Positions 48,073 through 61,189 of a stretch of DNA of 64,000 bases are shown piece after piece. The DNA lies in contig JAANYP010002862.1 in NCBI GenBank assembly GCA_020465985.1, forward strand, positions 1 through 64,000, written 5' to 3'. Each line of letters opens with the position of its first letter. Positions within the stretch are counted from its first letter, which is position 1. The stretch is from Centrapalus pauciflorus (Eukaryota > Streptophyta > Magnoliopsida > Asterales > Asteraceae). The position numbers were made by a program, and so were the translations under genes. The notes under the pieces were generated by a model. That model searched no databases. It had not been told where the DNA came from and saw only the letters and a list, made by a program, of their open reading frames with translations.

Positions 48073-49241
48073 GGGTAAATTACAATTTCGTCCCTGTGGT
48101 TATATACAAATTATGATTATCGTCCTTTTAATGATTAAATTACGATTACAGTACTTATAGTTGGCAATTTATTATGCCTTTGGTCCCTTTGTCCAATATT
48201 TTTTTAAAATGACGATTTTGCCCTTTTATTTTTATTTCAGTTTTGGTCCTTGATTAAATTATTTCTTTTATTTCATTTTATTAATAGATTTTTATTCTTT
48301 TACTATTTATTTAATATATTTTCTATTCTTTTATTATATTGTCTAGTTATTACTATTAAAATTCAATTGAAATAAAAGGTTATTCAATATGTTTTATTTA
48401 TTTATTTATTTGATATTATTATTAATAGTATTAATATTGTTATTTTGTTATGATTTAAGTATTTACATGACTAAGTAGTAATCAATGAAAATAACTTGTA
48501 TATGACTTACTTTAATATGTTGTATTTTTGTTAATTATTGTTCTAAATACTATTATTATCGTTCATACACATTGATTTTAGATATACGTTGAACTATTTA
48601 TATATTTATTTTTCTAAATGTATATTACTTTTCATTTATAAAAAATGCATTTAATTTATTTATCTATTCTCTTTATTATATGTTACATTCATATAAATAC
48701 TTATATATTAAATAATTTTTTATTCAAATTAATTTAATTATTTTGTTTTTATCTTAACCAAATATATAATTTAACGTGTTTTCTATTCTAATTTAGTTAT
48801 ACCATAAAGTTAATGGTCAGATAAACCTTATACATATAACTTAAGGAAACCCATAATTGTTGTAATTATAACTTAATGAAATATATAATTATTTCATAAA
48901 GTTAAAAAATTAAATTAATTTATACATATAAATATGTAAAGTTTACATATCTTGTTAATTCTAAACTATATTTTTTGTTTAACAAATAGTAAATATATTA
49001 AATAAATAGTAAAAAATAAAAAAGCTATTAATAAATTAAATAAAAAGAAATAATTTGATCAAGGACCAAAACTGAAATAATAATGAAATGGCAAAATCGT
49101 CATTATAAAAAAAATATTGGACAAAGGGACCAAAGACATTATAAAATGCCAACTATAGGTACTGCAATCGTAATTTAATCATTAAAAGGACGATAACCAT
49201 AATTTGTGTATAACCATAGGGACGAAAATTGTAATTTACCC
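48073..49241. mobile_element. MULE-like foldback element 1
   Basis: 1169 bp. The left arm starts GGGTAAATTACAATTTCGTC and the right arm read inward starts GGGTAAATTACAATTTTCGT. Similarity continues for about 270 bp, through TTTTGGTCCTTGAT. A perfect 9 bp target duplication TATAATTTA flanks it (48064-48072 and 49242-49250), as for Mutator-like elements with long terminal inverted repeats. The central 600 bp is AT-rich with no transposase. Confidence 0.93.
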
Positions 49242-49351
49242 TATAATTTAATAGTAGTGCAATTGGATGTAAAACCAAAAATAATTTTTTTAAAGAACCA
49301 AAGCTGAAAGTAATTAATAGTCGAGGATCAAAAGTGAAAGGATAAAATTTT

Positions 49352-50320
49352 GGGAGAATTTCATATATGTCCCTCTAAAACTGCATAATATCATATATAC
49401 CCAAGCCAAAAAAAGAATTTCATATATATCCTTCTAAAACTTCATAATATCATATTTACCCAATTTAAAACTTTAATATCATATATACTTTTTCAAACTT
49501 TTAAATATATCAAATATATCCAAATTATTTATTTATTCTTTTTTATTACTTTAAAACTCATAATAAATATTCATTAATAAAGAAATGACCAATCTACCCT
49601 TTTTATTTCTTAAACTTCATAATATCATATTTACCCAATTGAAAACTTTAATATCATATATACCCTTTTAAACTTTTAAATATATCAAATATATCCAAAT
49701 TATTTATTTATGATCTTTTATTACTTTAAGATATCAAATCTTTTATTTCTTGACGGAATTTGGTGATTCAAATTTCAATTTGTTCGTTAAGTCGAAGCCA
49801 CAAGAATTGAAGACTTAATCAAGATAATTAACTTTTAAATCCCTTGATTTTACATGTCCAGGTGCTCGTGGTAGGCTTCTACTTAACGAACAAATGAAAT
49901 TTGAATCGCCGAATTCCGTCAAGAAATAAAAGATTTGATATCTTAAAGTAATAAAAAATCATAAATAAATAATTTGGATATATTTGATATATTTAAAAGT
50001 TTAAAAGGGTATATATGATATTAAAGTTTTCAAATGGGTAAATATGATATTATGAAGTTCAAGAAATAAAAAGGGTAGATTGGTCATTTCTTTATTAATG
50101 AATATTTATTATGAGTTTTAAAGTAATAAAAAAGAATAAATAAATAATTTGGATATATTTGATATATTTAAAAGTTTGAAAGGGTACATACGATATTAAA
50201 GTTTTAAATTGGGTAAATATGATATTATGAAGTTTTAGAAGGATATATATGAAATTCTTTTTTTGGCTTGGGTATATATGATATTTTGCAGTTTTAGAAG
50301 GACATATATGAAATTCTCCC
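49352..50320. mobile_element. MULE-like foldback element 2, nearly all inverted repeat
   Basis: 969 bp. The left arm starts GGGAGAATTTCATATATGTC and the right arm read inward starts GGGAGAATTTCATATATGTC. The arms pair over about 430 bp and leave a loop of only about 75 bp near 49798-49870. Each arm holds an internal direct repeat of the block CATAATATCATATTTACCCA. A perfect 9 bp duplication TAAAATTTT flanks it (49343-49351 and 50321-50329). There is no coding capacity. A transcript would fold into a very long hairpin. Confidence 0.94.
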
Positions 50321-50329
50321 TAAAATTTT

Positions 50330-52158
50330 CACTTAAAAAAATTAACCGTCAACTATCGAAGGAGGAATGGAAATTACAAGTAAATAGCGTTTTCAAGAAT
50401 TATAATGTTTTTTATAATGTGGATGGATCATTTACATAATTTATAAAAAAAAAAAACAACAGACACAAATTCTATAATTACTGTAAATATAGTTGTCATG
50501 TTTTGAAGGTAATTAACTATGATTATGTTATTTTTATACATTCAATTAACTATCACTTTCCAGACAAGAAGGTAATTCGTTATGTAATTTATTATTCAAA
50601 ATCCCCATTATTAATTTATTAGTTCAAGCTTCAAAATCATATATTGGGCTGGCAACTGGCGCGGAGATAAATTTCAGTGGGCTTAGAGCAGAATTAACCG
50701 GACCATACTTTTTTCTGGGCTGAGACGGCCCCTCACGTTAGATGTGGACCTGTTTGTTTCTTTTAAGTTTTAATTGACTAATTCCTATATTGTATTATTT
50801 ATTCTTTAGAATATCCCATACTTTGTTGTATTTACACATGAACCACCGAATTTTACGATTTGTTTCTGCCAAGTTTGTTTCATCCAAGTCCTTGAAGTTC
50901 AGTTTTATGCTTTTGCCCGTTGCTACCGGGTTTTTGTATATTGGAAAGTGTTAAATGACCTCTATTAGTTAACGAAAACTAGTCATTTTTCAATTTCATT
51001 TTTCAAAAGAAAAAAACAAGGGTTTCAATAAAAAGTGAATAATTGTTTAGATGGTGAAGTTTTAGTTTTAAAAATAAATCAAGACGAGTGATTATAAAAA
51101 TAAGAAAAATAGGATAGACGATATATAGAATGGTTTAAAAGAAAGTATGAAAAGTGATATTTTAAAAAGTGAAATGACAATTTAAAGAATTATTATTAAG
51201 TAAACAATTTTTCATTTTCTTAAAAAGTGAGATTGAAATTTTAGAAATTTTCAGTATATAAAAACAACATTAATATTTTATCCATAAAAGTGAAGTTTTT
51301 ACGAGATTATAACTAACAAAAAAAACTTATTAATAGTCAGTTTTGTCGTTGCGTGGAGGCAAAAGCAAAATGATACAAGTACACGTGTCACGGGCCAAAA
51401 TGGTCAAGAGTTAGAACGTGTGCAGGTCCAAAAGACCTTGGGCTGAATTTAACAAGGTTGTTAACCCATTAATACTCACTAACTCACTAGCATTTTAGAT
51501 TCCTTAAAGCCCAATTGACAGAAATGCGATAACCATTAAGTTTTTACCAACATTATTATTATTATTTTTTTTATCAATAATGACATTAAATTTTATATTT
51601 TTTACCATTTATAGCAAAAATTCAAAAAAAATTTTATGTTATGAATCGTAAAAAAGTTATTGTTATTTTTAGCAATTGACCATTACATAAACAAGTAAAC
51701 AACCAATACAATAACATAAACATTATATAAGGTTACGGTTCATTTGAAAGAAAATATCAAAATTACGATTGTTAGTAAAAGAATATTAAAAAATTCATAT
51801 GTTTTTATGGGTCCGTGTGTCAAAATGGAAATAATAGGTGGAGTTGGATGATATATAAGAACGTAAAATTTATAATATATGCCAAATATTTTATTGGACC
51901 GAATAGTGTTGGTAAAAATTAGGATAAACTAAAAACTTGTTCGTTCCAAATCGAATTGGAAATTTGGAATCGAACCTGAGCGGACCATTTTATTTTTGGG
52001 CCGCTTCTTGGTTCTTATAAATCCTATAATTTGGTTTTTGGTTCCACCAGGTTCTGTTCGGCCCAATAAAGGCAGAAATAACCGGAACTGGACCATATTA
52101 TTTTCGGGCCGGTTCTCAGTTATTAACTTTGTGTTTTTTTGTATTTGGACCGGTTAAA
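50330..52158. other. Intergenic with MITE and hAT-like relics
   Basis: About 51546-51680 ends GTTATTTTTAGCAATTGACC, matching the terminal repeat of the MITE at 2357-2669; its left end is lost. 51890-52155 is rich in GGACCGG, GGTTC and CCGGTT motifs typical of hAT-like relics. No gene is visible. Confidence 0.5.
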
Positions 52159-52671
52159 TCTATATCTATCTCTATCTATACTATTAAAAGAGTAGCTATA
52201 CTCATTTCTGGTGAAGCCACGTGTCGTCACCATGAATCGACACATGACATTTATAGATTTTAAAAATAATAAAGAAATTTAAATCAAATCTATCCAGATC
52301 TAATATAATCCACTTTTAAATTCAAATCAAATCAAATCAACCAAAATGTAATACTCTACTAACTTATTAATTAAATCTATCCAAATCTAATATAATCCAC
52401 TTTTAAATTCAAATCAAATCAAATCAAACAAAATTTAATAATCTACTAACTTATTAATTATAAGATAATATAATAAAAGTTTTAAAAAAATATAAGAAAA
52501 TAATTACTCTTCATATATATTTAGAAATATACAAAATTAATAGGTCATAATAAATAATAATATCATCTTATATACTTTTGGTTAAAAAAATAATATTTAT
52601 ATCTTTATCTTTTTATCTATTATATTTTATATATATTAAAAATATCCGCGTATACGCGGGTAATAAACTAG
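52159..52671 (+). mobile_element. Non-autonomous Helitron, inserted next to another
   Basis: The 5' region reads TCTATATCTATCTCTATC and then TATACTATTAAAAGAGTA. The 3' end has the perfect palindrome CCGCGTATACGCGG, then GTAATAAACTAG, then T. The body matches the elements at 23832 and 54289, including the GAAGCCACGTGTCGTC block. An internal block near 52300-52340 is duplicated around 52375-52415. Confidence 0.85.
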
Positions 52672-53249
52672 TATATTAATAAAAGAAGACGTTTAGTGCC
52701 ATGTGTCGCTTCCTCGCTTAAGCAAAATGTTATTTTCCCGCCAAATTTTCCATATATAATCTTCTTATTTATTTATCTAAGTTATATTTAAACTTCAATA
52801 AAAATATAATTAAGTACCACCTAATTTAACTACTATAAATAAAAAACAATCTTTTTAAATGATTTAAATAACTTTCAAATTTAACTCCTAAGCTTAGTTA
52901 ACTTTGCATTATTTTATATATTCAAAAAGTAAAAATAATGCAATATTGGTAATCAAATGTTTAATATTTTTTTTAATTTATAAAAATTTTAAATTGTGTT
53001 CTATTTAAAAATAAAATTTTAAACTTTTATTTATGCATAGAAATATAAAATAAATTTTTTCTATAAATAAATACTATTCATACATATTCAAAAATAAGAA
53101 AATTTTAATTATCCCTAAAAGCAAAAAATAACATTGTTTTCCTATCTTTTTAGGAAAAAAATAAACATTTTTGTATGTAATTTACGTTTCGGTAGATTTT
53201 AGTAAATTAATTATAAAAATATCCACGTAGTACGTGGGTTGATAACTAG
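52672..53249 (+). mobile_element. Second Helitron-like element, 5' end interrupted
   Basis: Starts immediately after the CTAG of the previous Helitron with TATATTAATAAAAGAAGACG and ends with the hairpin CCACGTAGTACGTGG followed by GTTGATAACTAG and T. The 3' signals are good. The expected TC start is missing, which fits insertion of the previous Helitron into its 5' end. Confidence 0.65.
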
Positions 53250-53259
53250 TGAATACAAT

Positions 53260-53469
53260 GAACAAAAATGTACATCTCATAAAAATCTATGGTTAAATGA
53301 ATCTATCATTCATAGTTATTTGCAAATAAATTTAATTTCTTAATATTTCACACAACACATACCTTTAGATAGTTTTAAATATTATTCAATATCTCAACCA
53401 GTTAACTACGATATACTATAAACTAAAATAAAATTTTTCTTTAATTCTATTTCGCGAGCCAAACGCCTC
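53260..53469. mobile_element. Tourist-like MITE relic (right end)
   Basis: Ends GCGAGCCAAACGCCTC followed by TTA, a right-hand Harbinger-type MITE end. Its body matches 39420-39690. The left end is absent next to the Helitron border. Confidence 0.45.
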
Positions 53470-53585
53470 TTAAGAGTTCATGGTCAAGTAAATCACCTTG
53501 AGTATCAATTAATATTTGGAGAAATCCCAACTAAACACAATTTCACAAACAAGTGAAGGGATTTATGGGTGTATTTGAAAACTTA

Positions 53586-53891
53586 GGGTGCGTTTGGTTC
53601 GAGGATTTCCTGGGATTTGCATTTAAAATCCTGTGTTTGGTTCGCAGATTTCAGTAAGGATTTAAAATCTCAGGATTTCTTAAATCCTTCCATTCTTTGT
53701 TATTTAAGATCCCATCCTCCCCCCTAGGATTTTAAAATCCCAGTTACCTTGCATTTTCAGATTAACAAATTTTTTCTATAAGATAATGCAAATTCCTTGA
53801 TAAAATCCTAACAAATGCAAATGCTGCATAATGCAAATCATTTGACAAAATGCAAATCCCAGATAAAAAAATCCACGAACCAAACGCCCCC
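53586..53891. mobile_element. Tourist-like (PIF/Harbinger) MITE
   Basis: 306 bp. The left end is GGGTGCGTTTGGTTCGAGGA and the right end read inward is GGGGGCGTTTGGTTCGTGGA, terminal inverted repeats of at least 20 bp. The TTA target duplication is at 53583-53585 and 53892-53894. The interior contains several GGGATTTGCATTT-like blocks in both orientations. No coding capacity. Confidence 0.92.
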
Positions 53892-54288
53892 TTATAGAAT
53901 TTGTCTATGAATCTATAACCGATAAGTATGCATATTTTCAAATGTATAGGAATATTATTTGCTTAAATGTTTTAAGTCTAGGTTAATAAAGAAGATTCAA
54001 TGTTTGTTTAGAAATAAATATGTACATATATAAAACATTGAACCAAAGTTTCTAAAAATATTTGTTAGAAAATGCAGGTTTGATACTAAAACTCTAAATA
54101 AGGATGAAAATAAGGTGATTAAAATAACGAAATGCAAAAAAAAATTACATATTGGAGACGATTTTTGTGATTAAAACATGAAACGAAAATGAACATTGCA
54201 TCTATATTGTTTGTGTTATTTATAATTTTCTTTCTCACATCATATATACTCGTCTAACATTTTATGTGCTTTAATCATATATTAAACA

Positions 54289-54778
54289 CTAGTTTATTAC
54301 CCGCGTATTACGCGGATATTTTTAATATATATAAAATATAATAAATAAAAAAGATATAAATAGTATTTTTTAAACAAAAGTATATAAGGTGATATTATTA
54401 TTTATTATGATCTATTAATTTTGTATATTTCTAAATATGTATGAAGAGTAATTATTTTCGTATATATATTTTTTAACTTTTATTATATTATCTTATAATT
54501 AATAAGTTAGTAGATAGATTAAATTTTGTATGATTTGATTTGATTTGAATTTAAAAGTGGATTAATTAGATTTGGATAGATTTAATTAATAAGTTAATAT
54601 AGTATTAGATTTTGTTTGATTTGATTTAAATTTAAAAGTGGATTATATTAGATTTGGATAGATTTGATTTAAATTTCTTTATTTCTTTTTAAAATCTATA
54701 ATTGTCACGTGTCGATTAATGACGACACGTGGCTTCACCAGAAATGAATATAGTTACTCTTTTAATAGTATAGATAGA
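54289..54778 (-). mobile_element. Non-autonomous Helitron (minus strand)
   Basis: Read on the minus strand it starts TCTATCTATACTATTAAAAG after A and ends with the hairpin CCGCGTAATACGCGG, GTAATAAACTAG and T. It is 490 bp and closely related to the elements at 23832 and 52159. No coding. Confidence 0.88.
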
Positions 54779-55603
54779 TATTGTATAATTTATCATTTAT
54801 GAAACAAAAATATAAAATTAGAACAAATATCACACAATTAATTTTTGTATTACTAAATTTGTGTCTGAAAAAGTTATGATATTTGATTGATACACGTAGA
54901 CCCCCAATATAAAATGAATAAACTATACATGTGTTTACCTAATTTTGTTGATATATATAACAAGTCAATGAAGTTTGTTTAATTAATAGATACACGTGTG
55001 CACCATATGGATTTTTTAAAATCAAAGTTTAGTTGTCGGAGTATTAGAACTCATTAGATATAATCTTATCAATATATGAAAATTTTATTTAATAAGTATA
55101 TCTGAACACCAGGGTCGGTCCATTGGGATGTGCAAGCTGGGAATAGCCAAAAGGACAGTTTACTTGTTTTGCTATTTGTTTGATTGTGATATTTACATTC
55201 ATATTTACATGGTTGTTTCTTTTGATATTAATTTGACTGTTATATATACATACATGTTTAAATGACTTTTTATAAGTTTTTGCCTCATGTCCTAAAAACG
55301 ATAAGAACGGTCCTGATGGACATTATATGGATTTTAAGTCAACCAGAAATGAATTGAAGTATGATAACATACAATATTTATGGATCAATGGTCTTTTCAT
55401 GTGTTCGAAGAGTCAAATATTTGTCAAGTCAATTGAACAACATGCCAACAACTTATCATTATAAAGTTTATTTCACCATGCTATTCTTTTACAATTTTCG
55501 ATTTGAGAGGATATATAATTATATATACATGTTTTGCTATATATTTTGATGGCCGAAAGGGTTGACGATAAAAATGTTTTTTCATAAGTAACTCATAATA
55601 ATA

Positions 55604-55605
<2 letters not shown>

Positions 55606-55659
<54 letters not shown>
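55606..55659. repeat. (TA)n microsatellite
   Basis: About 54 bp of pure TA. No bounded element abuts it on either side. Confidence 0.95.
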
Positions 55660-55661
<2 letters not shown>

Positions 55662-56556
55662 ATAAATGAATATTCACAAACGACATACCAAGTCTTCACT
55701 TAACGCTAGCTATGCAAAACCAAAATATCACAAAACAATGTTTATGGTGACATCGTTTTTGAGAGAGTAGGCTATAAATAACAACATAAATCTTATTTGT
55801 TTAAAATAAAATATTATATGTTTTTAATTTCTCGTTTGGAAGACAAAAGATATTAAAAATTTCTACTACACACCTCCCGCACTACTCTATCGAACCTTAT
55901 CCAAATTTCGACATGGTTGTCTTTTTGTCAATACTACTACTTTCCATAACTTACACTTAAACTCCTTCATGTTTGAGGTTTTTGTATTAAAGTTATCTAT
56001 CTATCTTCTTTTTCATTTAACCCACTAAAATGATGTTTTTGAAAAAAATTTACCTTTAATTGATTGTAACAAGGTAAAAATCCTATGTGTCATCTATGAT
56101 AAACAAAATAACCACTTAAAAGTTTTACATGACATCTATGTTAAACATTTCATTAGATTTGAAGGATAATAATGTGTGTTTGAGTTTAATATAGTTGCAA
56201 CATTAATAGATGTCAAACAGGACTTTTATCCGTTTAGTCGGTTACAACATGATAAAGCTAAAAAAACATCATTTAATGAATTTCAGTTTATTGAGGATTT
56301 ATGAAAAAAAAAAAAGATTAACGAACTTAAACGAAAAAGTAAAAGACAACTTCAGGGCTTTTTACATCAAAATCGTTTTATATTTGTATCATTTTGTATT
56401 TGCATTTTTGCACCCATGCAATTTAAGTTTAGACCTAATTAAACTACAACTTTGAAAACCCTCTTAGATTTAACACACACACATACACGTACGATGATAT
56501 CCTCTTTAACCTATAATATTATAAGTTGGATATATGATATACTGTAATTGATATGT

Positions 56557-56853
56557 GGTTAATTGGGACGCTCATCTTTTATTTCTATCATAACCATCCT
56601 AGTTATTTTATGTACCTTGAAAAATTCTAATATGATCATCTTAATGTCATATGAATAAATTGTGATCAGAGAAATTGAAATAATTTTGTTTAGCAAGTCA
56701 ACGAAAACTAACATCTTATAAATATTATCAAATTTCACATGATCACTACAAGGTAACATATAACATGATCATATTAGAATTTTTCAAGGTACATTAAAAA
56801 TAAATAACTAGGATGGTTATGGTAGAAAGAAAAGATGAGCATCCCAATTAACC
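56557..56853. repeat. 83 bp inverted repeat (foldback MITE or hairpin locus)
   Basis: The left arm 56557-56639 starts GGTTAATTGGGACGCTCATC. The right arm 56765-56853 read inward starts GGTTAATTGGGATGCTCATC. They pair along their length with few mismatches and one insertion of about 6 bp in the right arm. A 125 bp spacer separates them. No convincing target duplication is seen. It is probably a MITE, and a transcript would form a long hairpin. Confidence 0.85.
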
Positions 56854-59800
56854 ACGTACTATTATGATGACCATTGGATAAATTGATGGTCAAGGATGAC
56901 AAGGAGGATTATGTTTGAATTTGAGACATTCTCGCCTTTATTCTTTCACGTTTTGCCCCAATGTGTCAAGGCACTCATATATGAAGAACATAATGGTTTA
57001 GACTATAAGTATTTTAATTTGATATTTAATTCTAATAATCTCCCACGGTAATATTTATCGATGGATTTGTTACTAGTTTTAATGATAGATGAATAAAGAA
57101 TTTGTGATAGATCGCAACTAAATATTAGCAACAAATTAGCGACAAATTTAGTGAATAGTTTAAAGTGTTCGGTCGCTGAAATCAGTTTCTTGTTGTATGC
57201 AAATTACTACATATGAAACTCTAATCAATTTTTTTATATTATTTAGAATATTATTTTATAGGGATTTTAGTATTGTATATGACGTGTTGTACAAAAATGA
57301 TCATGGTTGTTGGATTAGGTTGTGTTTTAGTAGAAAATTTAGGTAAATCTAATAATTTTTTTGGGGTTTATATTGAAAAAATAAAATATGTTTTTGTGAT
57401 TTTATCAGTCTAATCGTTCAAAATTATTTTTTATTATTTTACTCCACGTATTATTATTTTACTAGAATCATGAAATTTTAACTTAAAACCAGTACAACCG
57501 GTTAACCTAGCAATCCGACAATACAGACCAACTCCAGTGATCGGAGGGTCACCAAACATTGTGATTTATTCAAATCAAAAGACAAAACCGAACACAAAAC
57601 AAATATGAAATCAAAGAGGGTCAAACACTTAAGCATACATAAAAGCCCTAATCAAGATATAAGCAAAGAACAAATACTACCAAGATTTGAATCCAATAAC
57701 AAGTCCTAAAAACCCATAAATCAAATTAGAACAATAAACCCTTAAAAACCTCAAAATAGAACAGATCATGAAGAAATCAATAGAAATGATGATCAATAAC
57801 AAATTCAATGTTCTAGGTTCCAATGAGGGTGTTTGATTTCAATAGATCCTTGTCAATGGTTTGTAGTTCTAGATCTATGTGGGAGAGCGACGAGCATAAA
57901 ACCCTAGTAGACTTATAAATTAAAGATACATGTTATTCTAGTTCTAGATTCGATGGTTCCCCTTGATCCCTTGGAAGCCCTAATTGATGAGAGAATTGAG
58001 GAAAACGAGTGATCTTCCTCGTACTTGATTCCCCCTTTGTTTTTGGTCGGTGTGCGCCTATAATTCTTTTCCCCCTTTCTTTTCCTCTTCCTCCCTCCCT
58101 CCCTATAATCGGATTCAAGGGTTGCACATTGACTATCATTATTTTAGTAAAACAAACAATGTGTCAAAATGATAAAAAATAATATCGAGTAACAAAATTG
58201 ATGAAAATAAATAACATATTAATTTTTCCAATATAACTTTTTTTTTTTGTGTGAATAATTCATATGTAAAGGAAAATATTTATATAAATTTTATAAATTA
58301 TGAATATTAAGATGCAAATACCATGAAGCATATAATTTCATATATGTATAATATATGACTAACATTTGTTTTTAATTTTATGTGATATATAGATTGATGA
58401 GTCAAGTTCTCAACTTTTCACAAGCGTTTTAAATTTTGAATCATCTTGTAGCCCAACAACGACACTCTTATCGTTAAATTATAGAATAATTCTATTTTTA
58501 AGGACCGGTTCTTTCTCCTTGTTGGATACAATAGTTGCATCGCTACATCCGATGTGTACTTTTTTTTTTGCTTACGATATATGGCACGGTGCTATCCGTT
58601 GATAAATGACAAGTCAACCCTTCAATTCACGTTTTCTCTAAAACATATACATGATGAGTATATGACACACATACACCTCATCACCAACCATTTTCTGCCA
58701 TTTGTTACACCACTAGATCGTTCTATATGTGACAAATGTAACTTGTTAGCTGTTACATAACATAATAAATAATTATAAGAAACCCATATTTTAATTACAA
58801 TTGGCACGTCACGTTACAAAGAACAAGACCCATATTTTTTTATAACATTTTACAATCATGTGATTGCTAAATTCATGTCACACAAATTCGTCATTTTTAG
58901 GGAAATTACTGAAGCTTAACTTAAATTAGAAAATATATCAATTTTAATGATTTTATTTACTATATGATTTTAAAAAGACCTGGAAATTTGAGCATTGGTT
59001 GTCTAAAAGCTAAAAGTTTTAATTAGTAAATGGTATTAAATGGGCCAGCAAACAAATAAAAATAAAGAAAGCATCCATATTTGGACCGAGCGATGGGGTG
59101 GATTCAATGACAATAAATTTATTCCCAATATTATATGGTCTCAGTCTGTCGTCATGGAGTTGGAACCGGAGGTTGAGCATTGGACGATCCGCACTCTTTA
59201 ATGAAACAGTTGGGTTCGGTTGGGGTATCTCATGTCATGTGTGGGAGGATCATGGATGACAAAAATAAGTCCAAACCCATGAAAAAAAAAAAAAAAAAAA
59301 AAAATCAAAAACCACTCTATGCGTGATAGGTTTTTCCGAACCCAATTATTTGAAACGAGTACACGACGGTGATAAGATTCATGATACTCATCCCGATTAT
59401 CCACCCCAATTACCATTTATTACATCATAATAAATATTTTATATTATAAATGATAGATATTATTACATTTACACTATATAATATTGTGCATTTTATTTTT
59501 TTTATACATTGTGTATAAGTGTTAGTCAAGTTTATATTTGTTTTAGTCGTTTTTGGTTTCCGGTTTTGATATGAATAAGTATAAATTTTACTCGTTAAAG
59601 TTAAACAATGATCTCACAATATAATTTTATCGTATAATTAACCACTTAATATAAACGGTTTTCCCTGCCCGCCCGATGAGGATCTTCGTTAAGCCCCTGT
59701 GAGTTTTTAAGCGGGAACAAGATAATCAATCCCATACTGTTGCCTTCGTTTTTGTAAATTGATTAAAAAGAGTACTTTGAATAAGGACGTTAAAGGGGAA

Positions 59801-60529
59801 TTTTTTTTTTTTTAGGAATCCTTAGACTCCTTTAAAAGTAAGTATTGCGATTTGGAGATCATTGTTAGGCAAAATAAACTGATGCTTGCCAAAAACATCT
59901 CAGGTTTTACTAATTAAATGAACCGATAGTATAAATGACACAACTTTAGGTGTACCAATCGTGTGTAATATAGCTTCAAGAATCACTTACGATTTATTGA
60001 TCCCAGGGATCAAATGAAACACCCATACAACTAATACGAGTATTTCGATACTATTATACGTTAATTTATACAGAGTACTTGCGGAAATACGATCAAATTA
60101 AAACTTTTGCAATTAATAATCATCATCGTGATTCCAAACACTTTGCACAAGACACAACAGAGTGTCGGGAATCACAGAGCAAGGTAACCGGGGTTACAAG
60201 ATTAAGTTATCAATTTAGTTACAAAGGAATTAATAAACAGTGACTAATTCGCGTAAGTCCAAAAATGGAAGTCCGCTACTCCCGCCCCAATTATCCACAA
60301 AATATTGAGCTCCTATCCGAGCTCCAAACGATATTTAACAACTCGGGCCAGCCGGGCCTTTGCCCTTAACATATCCTGAAAAGAAATAACAACTATCGGG
60401 TAAACAACAAAGTTGTTTAGTGAGATTCTAGATTAAAGTACCATGCGATATATGAATGATGCCATGCAATGCCATGAATTCGACTAACAATTTTGGAGGC
60501 CAACTAATGGCTATAAGCTACCGCATTGC

Positions 60530-60735
60530 GGTTACCATACACAAGCTTACCGTACAATGGGTTTACAATCTACTGCTCGATTACCACACCACAGGCTTAT
60601 CGATATGCAGTTTACAATGATGCCATACGATTACCACCACAGGCTTATCGTTTTACAGGCAGTAATGGTTACCACACTCAGGCTTACCATTATGATTCCG
60701 CTGGGTTACCACACTCAGGCTTACCGTCTCGGCGG
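60530..60735. repeat. Minisatellite in LTR
   Basis: Degenerate units around ATTACCACCACAGGCTTATC and GGTTACCACACTCAGGCTTA repeat about five times with 30-55 bp spacing. Confidence 0.75.
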
Positions 60736-61189
60736 AGAGGTCAAACGAACGATCAACAACTTATCAACCGAGTGATAAACAATAATTATGATGTATGTGA
60801 TGGCAAAGCATGAAAATGACAATAATGATACGAAAGCAGTAACATACAATTCATGATATGCATGCAAATACATTAATGCTAGAACTCACAGTGATACCAA
60901 TACGCTCTCGGCCTCAAAACCGAGTTATAATCGTCGAAGTAAGAGTGATAGCCTTCACGTGACTTAACCCGTCAAAACTCCTACAAGTAGGTTCATAATA
61001 TAATATTTTATAAGTCTCACAGCTTATAATTTTCTTAACTTTGGTCCGGACGTATTAGTCGTAAGACCCAATTAATTTTTGGCATCGACCTACATAATTA
61101 TTTTAGGCTAATTATCCTTCAAAATTGGTGACATGAGTTATTATGGCAAACGATCCTCAAGACTAATTAAAATTACAATTTGTGGCCGG

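Larger units (their letters stand above)
54779..59990. other. Intergenic, no gene recognised
   Basis: 5.2 kb of AT-rich sequence. Noted parts: a possible short hAT-like relic at 55108-55316 (CAGGGTCGGTCC on the left, GAACGGTCCTGA on the right); a (TA)n; an 83 bp inverted repeat at 56557-56853; a less AT-rich stretch at 57480-58140 that looks like a leader or decayed transcript, with two AAACCCTA-like and AAGCCCTA motifs, but no reading frame I can name; and an A24 run at 59281-59304. Confidence 0.45.

Noticed and set aside
57480..58140. Less AT-rich, gene-like stretch with AAACCCTA and AAGCCCTA motifs
   Set aside because: Looks like a transcript leader or decayed pseudogene, but I found no reading frame or splice pattern matching a known family.
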